Origin: Anaeromicropila herbilytica
GTDB lineage: Bacteria > Bacillota > Clostridia > Lachnospirales > Lachnospiraceae
Assembly (NCBI RefSeq): GCF_016591975.1
Contig: NZ_AP024169.1
Span: forward strand, 4,847,001-4,911,000
Length of the DNA: 64,000 bases
Reading direction: 5' to 3'
Below, one piece after another: positions 17,617-26,373 of this stretch (positions are counted from its first letter, which is position 1; every line of letters begins with the position of its first letter). The translations under genes were made by a program, and so were the position numbers. Under the pieces are notes generated by a model. That model saw nothing but the letters and a program-made list of their open reading frames with translations. It was not told the DNA's origin and ran no database searches.

Positions 17617-17883
17617 AATGACCTGTTTTTGGGGGGTTGTCTAGGTAATTTGCTCAACACAGAAAAACTCATGCTTCATTAAGCATGTATAAGAAGTTCT
17701 AATTCTGGGGTCATTTCGTGTAAGACATATCCTAGGACAGATAACTCGCTTCGCTCAGACAGATCTGTCCTAGGATATTACACAAAATGACCCCAGAATA
17801 AGAACTTCTAATACATACTCAAAGGCGCATTCGCTTTTTCTGTGTTGAGCAAATTACCAGGCAAGGTTATGAAACAGGTCATT
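17617..17883. repeat. Long imperfect palindrome, repeat B
   Basis: A 267 bp element with arms beginning AATGACCTGTTT and ending ACAGGTCATT. Inner matched blocks include GGTAATTTGCTCAACACAG, AGAAGTTCT, TTCTGGGGTCATTT and CCTAGGACAGA. The loop contains AACTCGCTTCGCTCAGAC, whose complement holds the same GTCTGAGCG and GCGAGTT as the loop of repeat A. The stems of A and B are otherwise unrelated. It lies between the divergent gdpP and GH74 genes and has no reading frame. Confidence 0.8.
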
Positions 17884-18065
17884 GGCGGTACATATTCTCT
17901 AATAATTAGAATGATATATTCAAAAAATTATTAGTCTCTGTATATATGCCTCTAAATATTCCCCTATAGCCAATTCTACATCCTTACTACAACATAATAC
18001 ATTGTTGATTCTAACGGATTCCGATAAAATACACATAAATTATAAATTGAAAATTAAGAGGTGAC

Positions 18066-18142
18066 AGTGTGAAATAAAACGTTTCTCACCCCTGATTTAT
18101 ACGTCGCCAAAGGCGACAGATGGGAGCTAGCGTGAATAATTC
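18066..18142 (+). repeat. Repeat E, one unit overlapping the GH74 start
   Basis: A 63-base unit (18066-18128) forms two hairpins: GTGTGAAA with a TTTCTCAC partner, and GTCGCC AAA GGCGAC. It ends AGATGGGAGCT, followed by the beginning of a second unit (AGCGTGAATAA). The ATG at 18120, a GGGAG site and the alternative GTG at 18132 all lie inside it. The same unit occurs in tandem before the GH51 gene, in the same orientation to the gene. Confidence 0.75.
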
Positions 18143-20546
18143 AAATAGTAATATAACCAAGCAAATTCCATATACGTATAGAAACCTACCAGTGCCGGGT
18201 GGCGGTTTTGTAACTGGGTTTTCATTTCATAAGAATGCAAAGGATATTCTATATGCCAGAACAGACATCGGTGGAGTCTACCGATATGATTTTGCTAATG
18301 ACACTTGGGTGTCTTTAATGGATCATGTGACCAACTTAAATCTCAGTGAATCCTATCCTCTTGCAATTGCATTAGATCCAAAGAATGAAGATTCCTTATA
18401 TATTGCTTGTGGAGATCATAAGACCGGTACACTTTGCATCTCTTATGATCGAGGAAATCATTTTATTTATCGATCAATTCCATGTCCAGTGCACGGAAAT
18501 TCTCCTGGCAGGGGGACTGGAGACCGCCTCATGCTTGATCCTAATAACAGTAGAGTTATTTATTTTGCTTCGCAGACTAGGGGATTACTTCGCTCTATGG
18601 ACGAGGGCATGACCTGGGAATTCTTAACCGTATGTGAAGACAAGGAGAAAGAGCAGAATGAGTACGATTTAACTTGCCTTTTTATTGATTCTAGAAGGAC
18701 TAGTACCATCACATCTGGAATGAATAATAATAATACTAATAATAACAGTAATACTAATGAGACCGCATTAAGTACCACATTAATTGTATCAACCTCAGGT
18801 GTAGTAAATCGTACCAACGATCTTACCCGCGGTCATTGCCTCTACATCTCTACGGACTGTGGCAATACTTTTCATAAGTTAGCGCAACCTGCTCATATAG
18901 CTTCTTCTAATCGAATCTCAGGACTTGTGGCACAGAGAATGGATTATGACGGCACTTATCTCTATGTAACTATGGCTGCTTCTGGAGAACCGAATTATTC
19001 ATTTTTCTCTAATTATTCTTGTGATTCTGGTAGCTCATTTGATGGAAGACTATTACGATATCAAATGGGGGATGATGGTAAAATACTAGATTATGTAGAT
19101 ATTACACCAGATACTGGTCGTAAACAAAATGAATATGGACTAAGCGGTATATCATCTAACAGGGATATTCCAGGATTACTTCTATGTACGACCATATGTC
19201 GAAAAGATAGTGATATTATATTCCTATCCAAAGATTATGGTTCTAGCTGGGAAGAGATTCTATGTGGTACAGCAATTGGTAACATAGATTTTAATGTTCC
19301 ATATATGAAACCAGAATACAATGGAAATGCTTCTATAATTCATTGGATGAGTGATATAAAGATAAATCCATACGATATGAATCATGCTGTATTCAATACT
19401 GGAACAGGAATCTTTATGACAGATAATCTTCTTGATTCTTCACCAACCTGGTATCCAAGTTGTAGAGGTCTTGAAGAAACAGTTCACCTAAATATCTATA
19501 GCCCTCCTTCAGGCGATGTGAAATTAATTGATATCTTAGGTGATCTAGGAGGTTTTGCATTTACAGACCTTGATACTCCACCCGAAAATACTTTTGCTGA
19601 TGAACAAAGGAACCGTTATATCACCTGCATGAATGCAGATTACCCTGATTGTAATCCCAATATCGTAGTAGCTACTCCAAGAGGTAATTGGACTGGAAAA
19701 ACAATAGGAGGACTTATTCTTTCCAAAGACCAATGCAAGACCTTTAAGAGATTAAGTCATCCCTATGGATTATCCTCTTATATTGATACTTTACTGGACC
19801 GAATCAAGTTACCAAATATCAATAGTGGTTGGTGTGCAATCTCCTCCGACTCTTCCTCTTTATTATGGACAATTGCTGATGGCAATAGACTTCCTTTAAC
19901 TGGTGCAGTCTTAACCTGTGATGAGGGAGATACTTGGGAAAAAGTTTTGATCTATAACACGAAGAATAATTTAATCCAAGATTCTAACACTCAATTAAAG
20001 ATTATGGCTGATAGAGTCAATCCTTCTATTTTCTATGGATTTGGAGAAAATTCGAGAATCTATGTTAGCAGAGACTATGGTAAAACATTTTATGAACATG
20101 AGGTTCCATCTTGTTTCCCAATACATAACCTTGGTTCATTAGATGGAAGCCATCACGTCGAGATTCGTGTAGAATCCGGCAAAGAAGGTGTGATCTGGAT
20201 TGCACTTAATTATAATGGCTTATGGAAACTAGTCTATCATGCAGATACTAACACTTTTAAGTATCATAAGATTACCAAGGAGGGAGAAAGTGTATTTGCA
20301 CAAGGAATGGGTCTCGGAAAAGATACCAAGGTAAAAACACTCTATATATGTGGAGAAATAGAAGGTATCTACGGATTCTACCGTTCCTTTAATGAAGGAA
20401 ATACTTGGGAGAGAATTAATACAACAAATCAGATGTATGGAGATGTCAAATGTATTATTGGTGATCCTAGAGTCTTTGGAAGATTCTATATTGCAACTGG
20501 TTCTAGAGGGGTACTTTATGGCGAGGAGATAGTCTATCACAATTAG
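18120..20546 (+). CDS. GH74 xyloglucanase-type glycoside hydrolase, no signal peptide
   Basis: Up to 808 residues. GH74 enzymes cut the beta-1,4-glucan backbone of xyloglucan. The N-terminal blade VPGGGFVTGFSFHKN, then ILYARTDIGGVYRYD holds the probable catalytic Asp49; the second acidic residue is Asp475 in LGDLGGFAFTD. Repeated BNR/Asp-box-like turns (SYDRGNHF, STDCGNTF, SKDYGSSWEE, SRDYGKTF, FNEGNTWERI) support the double seven-bladed propeller. There is no signal peptide or carbohydrate-binding module, so it probably acts in the cytoplasm on imported xyloglucan oligosaccharides. An Asn-rich insert lies near residues 200-218. The start may be ATG 18120 (AAAGG six bases upstream) or GTG 18132 (GGGAG five bases upstream); both lie within repeat E. 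A terminator follows. Confidence 0.88.
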   Translation: MGASVNNSNSNITKQIPYTYRNLPVPGGGFVTGFSFHKNAKDILYARTDIGGVYRYDFANDTWVSLMDHVTNLNLSESYPLAIALDPKNEDSLYIACGDHKTGTLCISYDRGNHFIYRSIPCPVHGNSPGRGTGDRLMLDPNNSRVIYFASQTRGLLRSMDEGMTWEFLTVCEDKEKEQNEYDLTCLFIDSRRTSTITSGMNNNNTNNNSNTNETALSTTLIVSTSGVVNRTNDLTRGHCLYISTDCGNTFHKLAQPAHIASSNRISGLVAQRMDYDGTYLYVTMAASGEPNYSFFSNYSCDSGSSFDGRLLRYQMGDDGKILDYVDITPDTGRKQNEYGLSGISSNRDIPGLLLCTTICRKDSDIIFLSKDYGSSWEEILCGTAIGNIDFNVPYMKPEYNGNASIIHWMSDIKINPYDMNHAVFNTGTGIFMTDNLLDSSPTWYPSCRGLEETVHLNIYSPPSGDVKLIDILGDLGGFAFTDLDTPPENTFADEQRNRYITCMNADYPDCNPNIVVATPRGNWTGKTIGGLILSKDQCKTFKRLSHPYGLSSYIDTLLDRIKLPNINSGWCAISSDSSSLLWTIADGNRLPLTGAVLTCDEGDTWEKVLIYNTKNNLIQDSNTQLKIMADRVNPSIFYGFGENSRIYVSRDYGKTFYEHEVPSCFPIHNLGSLDGSHHVEIRVESGKEGVIWIALNYNGLWKLVYHADTNTFKYHKITKEGESVFAQGMGLGKDTKVKTLYICGEIEGIYGFYRSFNEGNTWERINTTNQMYGDVKCIIGDPRVFGRFYIATGSRGVLYGEEIVYHN

Positions 20547-20561
20547 TAAAATCAAATAAAT

Positions 20562-20609
20562 AAGGCTCAGTTGAAAGTATTTTACTACTACTTTTCTACT
20601 GAGCTTTAT
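20562..20609 (+). terminator. Terminator of the GH74 gene
   Basis: The outer stem GGCTCAGT / ACTGAGCTT, with inner pairing GAAAGT / ACTTTTC, begins 16 bp after the stop. Confidence 0.65.
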
Positions 20610-20699
20610 ATATTGACTAGACACGCGCTAATCTTAGTGGAGGACACTTATCTTAGTGAGGACTTCAAACAAAGATGAAAAATCAAGATTCATAACTAC

Positions 20700-21161
20700 T
20701 TATATCTCTTTCCCGCACCCTTTGCAGAATTTTGCATCCTCGTCATTCAGACTTCCACAATTTCTACACTTAATTTTTATAATTTCTTTTTGTTCCTGAT
20801 TTTTGGTCAAATGATTTACCGCATCAATATTACTGATTACGTCGTTTATCATTTCTCCCTTTGCTTCATTAAAAGGCTTTAGATCTTCTCGTTGTTTCTC
20901 AGGATCAAGTATGATTCCAGAACCAGCAGCGCCTTTTGCTCCAATATTCATGACGATTCCACCAGCTATCATAATGAAAAAACCAATAACTCCATTTAAC
21001 ATCGAAGGTAGTTTTCCCCCAGAAAAAGGATCATTCACAAATGGATCACTCATAAAACTTGCTACTTCAAAGAACACCGAGATAAACAATAAGAAGCCAA
21101 TCACAATCATTCCAAGTCCGATATAATAAGTTATTTTTCTTTCTTTTGATATCTTTTCCAT
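20700..21161 (-). CDS. Two-membrane-segment protein with C-terminal zinc ribbon
   Basis: 153 residues: two membrane segments (about residues 11-34 and 55-77) joined by a short loop rich in Pro/Asp/Phe. A helical linker leads to a zinc ribbon with CRNCGSLNDEDAKFCKGCG at the end. The ribbon would be cytoplasmic. Such zinc-ribbon membrane proteins are common in Firmicutes and their role is unknown. AGGTG precedes the ATG. It shares a transcript with the 51-residue membrane protein, 30 bp upstream. Confidence 0.75.
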   Translation of the reverse strand: MEKISKERKITYYIGLGMIVIGFLLFISVFFEVASFMSDPFVNDPFSGGKLPSMLNGVIGFFIMIAGGIVMNIGAKGAAGSGIILDPEKQREDLKPFNEAKGEMINDVISNIDAVNHLTKNQEQKEIIKIKCRNCGSLNDEDAKFCKGCGKEI

Positions 21162-21191
21162 ATTTACACCTACTTTTATATTATTATTATC

Positions 21192-21347
21192 CTAACTATT
21201 TTTATTAATATAGATTTTTAATGCTTTTATTCCAAGTATCAGGGCATAAATAGTAAGAACCATAATTAAGATTACAGGTACATAAAAAAACAATAATGCT
21301 ATTGATGATGCCAAACCTACCAATACATTCCCTCCTATATTTCCCAT
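21192..21347 (-). CDS. Small membrane protein, 51 residues
   Basis: A frame from an ATG at 21347, with TTGGAGGA seven bases before it, to TAG at 21192. The product begins MGNIGGNVLVGL and is almost entirely one long hydrophobic stretch (residues 8-40) with a basic tail (KALKIYINKN). The strong ribosome-binding site and proximity to the zinc-ribbon membrane gene suggest a two-gene operon. No function is known. Confidence 0.6.
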   Translation of the reverse strand: MGNIGGNVLVGLASSIALLFFYVPVILIMVLTIYALILGIKALKIYINKNS

Positions 21348-21475
21348 TTTATTCCTCCAATTTTATATCCGTTAACAAAAATTTAAGTGAAATAAATTTA
21401 TAGATAATATTTACATCTTCTTCATAATATCGTAAATTTGTGTCTGTTACTACTATAATTTAACAATTAATAATT

Positions 21476-23428
21476 TTAATACTTACTTTTACTTACCTGC
21501 ATAATCTCATTGTTACGATATGCTGTTAATAATTCTTCCAAATCAGCAATATTTTCTTTTAGTTGATAACCGATATCTGTATCACCAACATTTCTTCGTG
21601 CAGGGAATCTCTCTACAAGATAAGAATCAGATACAATATCCGTCTCCTCCTGAATAGCTCTCCTGGCTGATTCAAATGTTTCATGCGCAACTAATCGAAT
21701 TCCTGTTGAATTTAAGACTAAGGTATAACCTGCAATACCAGTTCTGTCATGATACGATTTTGAAAATCCACCATCTATCATCAATAATTTACCACCACAT
21801 TTTACAGGATTCTGCCCGTTCTTTACTTCAACGGGAACATGCCCATTAATGATATGTGAATTTCTACTCTCTAATCCAAATTCCTTTAATATATTATCCA
21901 TTAGATTCTCGTTATCAATCATCTCATAATAAGGATTCTTAACCTCATGATATGCTTCTTTATCCGCAATAAGAAGCCTTTCGAACGTAGCCATTTTGCT
22001 TCTTCCAAACACAGGAGACTTTGGTCCAGTCCATATATACCATAATAGGTCCTCTCCCATTTCTTTTTCCTTGGAATCTAGAGTTGCAAAATACCCCTTC
22101 CTTGCATAATAATCAAGCACATCATATAAATTCTTACCAGAATACTCAGTCTCTAGTATTTTTAGTTTTGTAAATTCTCCATCCCTATCCAGTGGAATAC
22201 ATCCATGATATAGCAAATTCGAATTATAGATATTATAAAGTGCACCTCTCGAGTATAAAAAGCTCATATGCATCTGTAATTTATCACTATGAAGAAACGC
22301 TTGCTTTAAGCGCTTCATAAGAAGCTCCTCTTCTTTTGTTAATTGATATGGATGTTCTTTTGAAACCGTTGGAAAATCTATATCAAGTAATGCATATTCC
22401 TTCCCCTCTATTACTATCGTTTTCTTCTCATAATTGATTTTATCTAATAACAACTGATGATCCATTTCAAATTCTGGATACTTTATAATAAGTTGTCCTT
22501 CTAATTTAAATTGTATGATTGATATTGCCTTATACATTTTGGATTCAATACCTTCAACACCATAACTATCCTTCGAATTAATTTGAAACGCATCGCAATT
22601 TACGTCCTGATATTCTTTTAAAGCAAATGCTGCTAATGACATAAGATTAATACCATAGCCTTCTTCTAGAACATCTGTGTTCTCATATTTTAAAGCCATT
22701 CGAATCACATTCGCAATACAAGCATATTGACCACTTGCTGCTCCCATCCATACAATATCATGATTTCCCCATTGAATATCAACAGTATGGTAATTCATTA
22801 AGGTATCTATTATGATATGAGGACCAGGGCCTCTATCGTAAATATCACCCAATATGTGTAGATGATCAATAACCAGGCGTTGGATCAGATCGCATAGCGT
22901 CTGAATAAATGGTTCTGCATCTCCTATTCGTACAATCGTATGAATAATCTCATTGTAATAAGCTTCTTTATTTAATACTTCTTCTTTTTCCGTAATTAAC
23001 TCTTCCACTACATATACAAAATCCTTAGGTATCGCCTTTCTAACTTTTGAACGGGTATATTTAGAGGATACATTTTTTAATACTCGAACCAACCTATGGA
23101 GTGTAATTCGATACCAATCATCAATATTCTGCTCTTCCCCTCTTACCATTTCTAACTTTTCCTTTGGATAGTAAATTAGTGTTGCCAGACTTCGCTTGGC
23201 ACTATCCATTAATGTGTTTCCGAATATTTCATCTATTTTTCTTCGAACAGTTCCCGAACCGTTTTTTAGCACATGATGAAACTGTTCATATTCCCCATGA
23301 AGATCCGTTAGGAAATGCTCTGTCCCCTTAGGAAGACTTAAGATTGCTTGTAAATTAATGATTTCGGTTGCTGCATCTCTTATTGTTGGATATTGATTTG
23401 CTAATATTCTTAAATATTTCTTCTGCAT
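21476..23428 (-). CDS. fbp: Fructose-1,6-bisphosphatase class III
   Basis: 650 residues from the ATG at 23428, chosen for the GGAGG site in front of it; the open frame reaches 23491 without a better start. The enzyme dephosphorylates fructose 1,6-bisphosphate in gluconeogenesis. The calcineurin-type metal motifs are visible: FLTDLHGEYEQF, HILGDIYDRGPGPH, QWGNHDIVWMGA, and INGHVPVEVKNG near the end. Length and order match the Firmicute-specific class III family. It is a single-gene unit; an ISL3 element lies 200 bp upstream. Confidence 0.95.
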   Translation of the reverse strand: MQKKYLRILANQYPTIRDAATEIINLQAILSLPKGTEHFLTDLHGEYEQFHHVLKNGSGTVRRKIDEIFGNTLMDSAKRSLATLIYYPKEKLEMVRGEEQNIDDWYRITLHRLVRVLKNVSSKYTRSKVRKAIPKDFVYVVEELITEKEEVLNKEAYYNEIIHTIVRIGDAEPFIQTLCDLIQRLVIDHLHILGDIYDRGPGPHIIIDTLMNYHTVDIQWGNHDIVWMGAASGQYACIANVIRMALKYENTDVLEEGYGINLMSLAAFALKEYQDVNCDAFQINSKDSYGVEGIESKMYKAISIIQFKLEGQLIIKYPEFEMDHQLLLDKINYEKKTIVIEGKEYALLDIDFPTVSKEHPYQLTKEEELLMKRLKQAFLHSDKLQMHMSFLYSRGALYNIYNSNLLYHGCIPLDRDGEFTKLKILETEYSGKNLYDVLDYYARKGYFATLDSKEKEMGEDLLWYIWTGPKSPVFGRSKMATFERLLIADKEAYHEVKNPYYEMIDNENLMDNILKEFGLESRNSHIINGHVPVEVKNGQNPVKCGGKLLMIDGGFSKSYHDRTGIAGYTLVLNSTGIRLVAHETFESARRAIQEETDIVSDSYLVERFPARRNVGDTDIGYQLKENIADLEELLTAYRNNEIMQVSKSKY

Positions 23429-23548
23429 CTTTACCTCCATACCTGGTGAATTTATTACTAGCTCTTTCCTATCATATTTACAAGCTATCATACTTTACCA
23501 ATGAATTCAATCATTGGTTGGGGTTAGGCAATGGTACTTTCTGGATGT

Positions 23549-23612
23549 TTGAATCTATTATCAGTGTTAGTGTAGATGCAAAGTACCTCGCACCCTTGAT
23601 AAAAAGGCAATA
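23549..23612. repeat. Degenerate ISL3-end mini-palindrome, left copy
   Basis: About 60 bp (TATTATCAGTGTTAGTG through CACCCTTGATAAAAAGGC) that matches, with an internal deletion, the 64 bp element on the other side of the insertion sequence. It has no coding capacity. Confidence 0.55.
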
Positions 23613-23631
23613 AATTTCACTAGAAAATAAA

Positions 23632-25004
23632 GGTTCTATAATAAATGTTGGGGTGTGTTAAAAACACACTTCCAACATTTTTGTTTTTATATTAAAATAC
23701 ATCTATATAAAGCCTCTTCACATGCCAACCGACCAAAGCTAACATTTTAAAGGAGGTATTTTATATAGATGCAATCTAATTGTAACAAAAATCTTTTAAA
23801 TTTAGAAGGTGTAAAATTAAAAAGTGTGCAACACACTTTAGATGGAATTATCATCAAGATTGAAACCAATCCCAAACCTCAAATTTGTCCTTGTTGTGGA
23901 GCTGGAACATCTAAAATACACGATTATCGTTGGCAGAAAATTAAAGACTTACCTTTTCAGTTGTCCAATGCCTATTTATTGTTAAGAAAACGAAGATATG
24001 TATGTTCTTGTGGTAAACGTTTTTACGAGAAATATAGTTTTATAGCTAAATATCAGCAACGTACAACACGACTATCCTTCAAAATTGTTGAATTGCTTCG
24101 TTCAACCAACAGTATTAAATATGTTGCTTCCCAAACTAATGTCTCAATGAATACAGTAATACGTATTCTTGATACACTCTCGTATGATAAACCACATATT
24201 CCTCAATGCATTTCAATTGATGAATTTAAAGGGAATGCTGGTGATTCCAAATATCAATGTATTCTGGTGGATGCAAAGAAAAAATGTATTCTTGATATTT
24301 TACCGGATCGTACTCAGTCCCATCTTATTGAGTATTTTAAATCTTGCAGTCGTAATGAAAGGTATCGTGTTAAATTTTTTATTTCTGATATGTGGCAACC
24401 TTATATAGATCTTGCCAAAACATTCTTTCCTAATGCCACAATCATCGTAGATAAATATCACTACATTCGTCAGGTTTCCTGGGCAATTGAAAGTGTTCGT
24501 AAACGTTTACAAGCATCCATGACACCAACTCTTAGAAAGTACTATAAGCGAAGTAGAAAACTTATACTGACTCGATATTCTAAATTAAAAGATGACAACA
24601 AAAAAGCCTGTGATTTAATGCTACAATACAGTGATGATTTACGACTAGCTCACAGGTTAAAAGAATGGTTCTATGAAATATGTCAGAGTAATAGCTATAC
24701 ATATCAAAGAACTGAATTTTGGGAGTGGGTAAAAAGTGCTGAAAGCTCTGGATTACACGAATTTGAAGCATGTGCAAAAACATATAGACGCTGGTCTGAG
24801 TATATACTTAATGCCTTTAAGTATGGATATACAAATGGACCTACGGAAGGATTCAATAATAAAATCAAAGTACTAAAAAGAAGTTCTTATGGTGTACGTA
24901 ATTTCGAAAGATTTCGTACACGTATCATTCACAGTTCTATGTAAAAAAATGGTCGGTTTTCAAGAGGCTTATTTGTCATGCAAAAAAACATCTATTATAG
25001 AACC
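23632..25004 (+). mobile_element. ISL3-family insertion sequence
   Basis: About 1.37 kb. The terminal inverted repeats are GGTTCTATAATAAATGTT on the left and, on the complementary strand, GGTTCTATAATAGATGTT on the right. It encodes one ISL3-type transposase in the plus direction. I found no convincing 8-bp target duplication (AAAATAAA versus TAGTCATA), suggesting an old or rearranged insertion. It sits between fbp and rpsR, downstream of the latter, and interrupts no obvious gene. Confidence 0.8.
23769..24944 (+). CDS. ISL3-family transposase
   Basis: 391 residues. The N-terminal zinc-binding domain has CPCCGAGTSKIHDYRW and RRYVCSCGKRFYEKY. A helix-turn-helix is next (IKYVASQTNVSMNTVIRIL). 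The DDE catalytic core has ISIDEFKGNAG, then FISDMWQPY and the C-terminal glutamate in NGPTEGFNNKIKVLKRSSYG. The typical ISL3 length is about 400-430 residues. AAAGGAGG lies 13 bases before the ATG. The gene appears intact, so the element may still be active. Confidence 0.93.
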   Translation: MQSNCNKNLLNLEGVKLKSVQHTLDGIIIKIETNPKPQICPCCGAGTSKIHDYRWQKIKDLPFQLSNAYLLLRKRRYVCSCGKRFYEKYSFIAKYQQRTTRLSFKIVELLRSTNSIKYVASQTNVSMNTVIRILDTLSYDKPHIPQCISIDEFKGNAGDSKYQCILVDAKKKCILDILPDRTQSHLIEYFKSCSRNERYRVKFFISDMWQPYIDLAKTFFPNATIIVDKYHYIRQVSWAIESVRKRLQASMTPTLRKYYKRSRKLILTRYSKLKDDNKKACDLMLQYSDDLRLAHRLKEWFYEICQSNSYTYQRTEFWEWVKSAESSGLHEFEACAKTYRRWSEYILNAFKYGYTNGPTEGFNNKIKVLKRSSYGVRNFERFRTRIIHSSM

Positions 25005-25017
25005 TAGTCATAAAAAT

Positions 25018-25081
25018 AGCTCTATTGTCAGTGTTAGTGCGGGTGCAACGCACCTCACACCCCAACACTTGACAAAGAGCC
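25018..25081. repeat. Mini-palindrome made of two facing ISL3-type ends
   Basis: 64 bp. On the complementary strand the right end reads GGCTCTTTGTCAAGTGTTGG, the typical ISL3 terminal sequence. The left end GCTCTATTGTCAGTGTTAG is an imperfect inverted copy, and almost nothing lies between. It differs from the terminal repeats of the neighbouring insertion sequence. Confidence 0.6.
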
Positions 25082-25087
25082 AAAATA

Positions 25088-25127
25088 AAATAACCCCGTA
25101 ATTGTTTCAACAACAATTACGGGGTCT
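25088..25127 (-). terminator. Terminator of rpsF-ssb-rpsR
   Basis: A perfect stem ACCCCGTAATTGTT / AACAATTACGGGGT with a five-base loop, followed on the minus strand by TTATTTTATTTT. Confidence 0.9.
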
Positions 25128-25138
25128 TGTATTTAGAA

Positions 25139-25414
25139 TTAATCTAAAGTGTAAGGCATTAAAGCGATGTGTCTAGCTCTCTTAATTGCAACTGTAAGAG
25201 CTCTTTGATGTTTCGCACAGTTTCCAGTAATTCTTCTAGGAAGAATTTTACCTCTTTCTGATACGTATCTTTTTAATTTATTTACATCTTTAAAGTCGAT
25301 TCCAGCATGATTCTTATCTGCACAGAAAACGCAAACTTTCTTTCTTCTACGTCCGCCTCTTCTCTTCATTGGAGAATCGTTTCTATCGCCTCTATCATTT
25401 CTATTATATGACAT
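25139..25414 (-). CDS. rpsR: Ribosomal protein S18
   Basis: 91 residues from the ATG at 25414 (eight bases after AAGGAGG; the ATG at 25420 is too close to the site). Recognisable stretches are FKDVNKLKRYVSERGKILPR and GNCAKHQRALTVAIKRARH. The N-terminal CVFCADK pair resembles the cysteine-containing form of S18. It is the last gene of the conserved rpsF-ssb-rpsR operon, with a strong terminator after it. Confidence 0.96.
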   Translation of the reverse strand: MSYNRNDRGDRNDSPMKRRGGRRRKKVCVFCADKNHAGIDFKDVNKLKRYVSERGKILPRRITGNCAKHQRALTVAIKRARHIALMPYTLD

Positions 25415-25457
25415 AATCATGACCTCCTTATCCGATTTTATACATTATTTTTAACTT

Positions 25458-25892
25458 TTAATTGAATGGTAATTCTTCATCGATACCATCTGGTATATTC
25501 ATGAACCCATCACCAGCTGCTTGGCTTGGTGCTGGTCTAGAAGTCTGCTGATAACCACCTTCACTAGCGGAAGCTTTGCTTTCAGCAAATTCTTGTTCTT
25601 CAACGACAACTTCTGTTGTATATACTTTTTGACCTTCTTTATTCGTATAGCTTCCAGTTTGAATTCTACCAACAATTGCTACTTTCGTACCTTGATGATA
25701 GTATTTTTCTGCAAATTCAGCTGTTTTATCAAATGCTACACATTGGATAAAGTCAGCAGAGTTTTCGCCATCACGTTTAAATCTACGATCTACTGCTACT
25801 GTATATCTTGCAATTGCCATTGATCTCTCGCCTTGAGAGTATCGAACCTCTGGATCTCTTGTAAGACGACCCATTAATACGACTTTATTCAT
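25458..25892 (-). CDS. ssb: Single-stranded DNA-binding protein
   Basis: 144 residues. The OB fold begins MNKVVLMGRLTRDPEVRYS and contains DFIQCVAFDKTAEFAEKYYHQGTKV. A Gly/Ser/Gln-rich linker leads to the acidic tip DGIDEELPFN, which binds partner proteins. It protects single-stranded DNA in replication and repair. An AAGGAGG site precedes the ATG. It lies between rpsF and rpsR, the conserved order in Firmicutes. Confidence 0.96.
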   Translation of the reverse strand: MNKVVLMGRLTRDPEVRYSQGERSMAIARYTVAVDRRFKRDGENSADFIQCVAFDKTAEFAEKYYHQGTKVAIVGRIQTGSYTNKEGQKVYTTEVVVEEQEFAESKASASEGGYQQTSRPAPSQAAGDGFMNIPDGIDEELPFN

Positions 25893-25911
25893 AAAGGAAT
25901 ACCTCCTTCTA

Positions 25912-26199
25912 TTATGCGTCTTGTCTAATGCATAAATATCTGATAACTGATTCCATGATACGAACTCTTTGTTCGATTTCTCCTGGACAAGTTGGTTCAG
26001 ATTCGAATTGGATGAAGTAGTAGAATCCTTCTTTCATTTTCTGAATATCGTAAGCTAATCTTTTCTTACCCCATTCATCAACTTTAGTAACTGTGCCACC
26101 AAATCTAGTGATTAATTCTTTTACTGATTCAACAGCAGCTACTCTTGCTTCATCTTCGATTTTTGCATTTACAACTAAGGCTAATTCATATTTGTTCAT
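25912..26199 (-). CDS. rpsF: Ribosomal protein S6
   Basis: 95 residues from the ATG at 26199, with AGGAGG upstream; the frame extends to a GTG inside the site. The sequence NKYELALVVNAKIEDEAR, GGTVTKVDEWGKKRLAYDI and GFYYFIQFE is typical. It binds the S18/16S rRNA region of the small subunit. It heads the rpsF-ssb-rpsR operon. Confidence 0.96.
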   Translation of the reverse strand: MNKYELALVVNAKIEDEARVAAVESVKELITRFGGTVTKVDEWGKKRLAYDIQKMKEGFYYFIQFESEPTCPGEIEQRVRIMESVIRYLCIRQDA

Positions 26200-26373
26200 A
26201 GTTGCTTGCACCTCCTTTTGGTCTCTGGCCCTTTCCTGTTACTACTTTCTACCATTTTTGCAAACAAAAATAGATTGATTTCATTCATAAAGAGCAAGGA
26301 ATTAATAAGTATAACATATCACAAGTCATTATTTTAACATAGAATCCAGATAAATACAAGCTTTTTTTATCTT

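Noticed and set aside
20229..20624. 131-residue minus-strand frame at the end of the GH74 gene
   Set aside because: Antisense to conserved propeller repeats and to the terminator; no ribosome-binding site.
23624..25012. Target-site duplication of the ISL3 element
   Set aside because: The 8-mers outside the ends (AAAATAAA and TAGTCATA) do not match.
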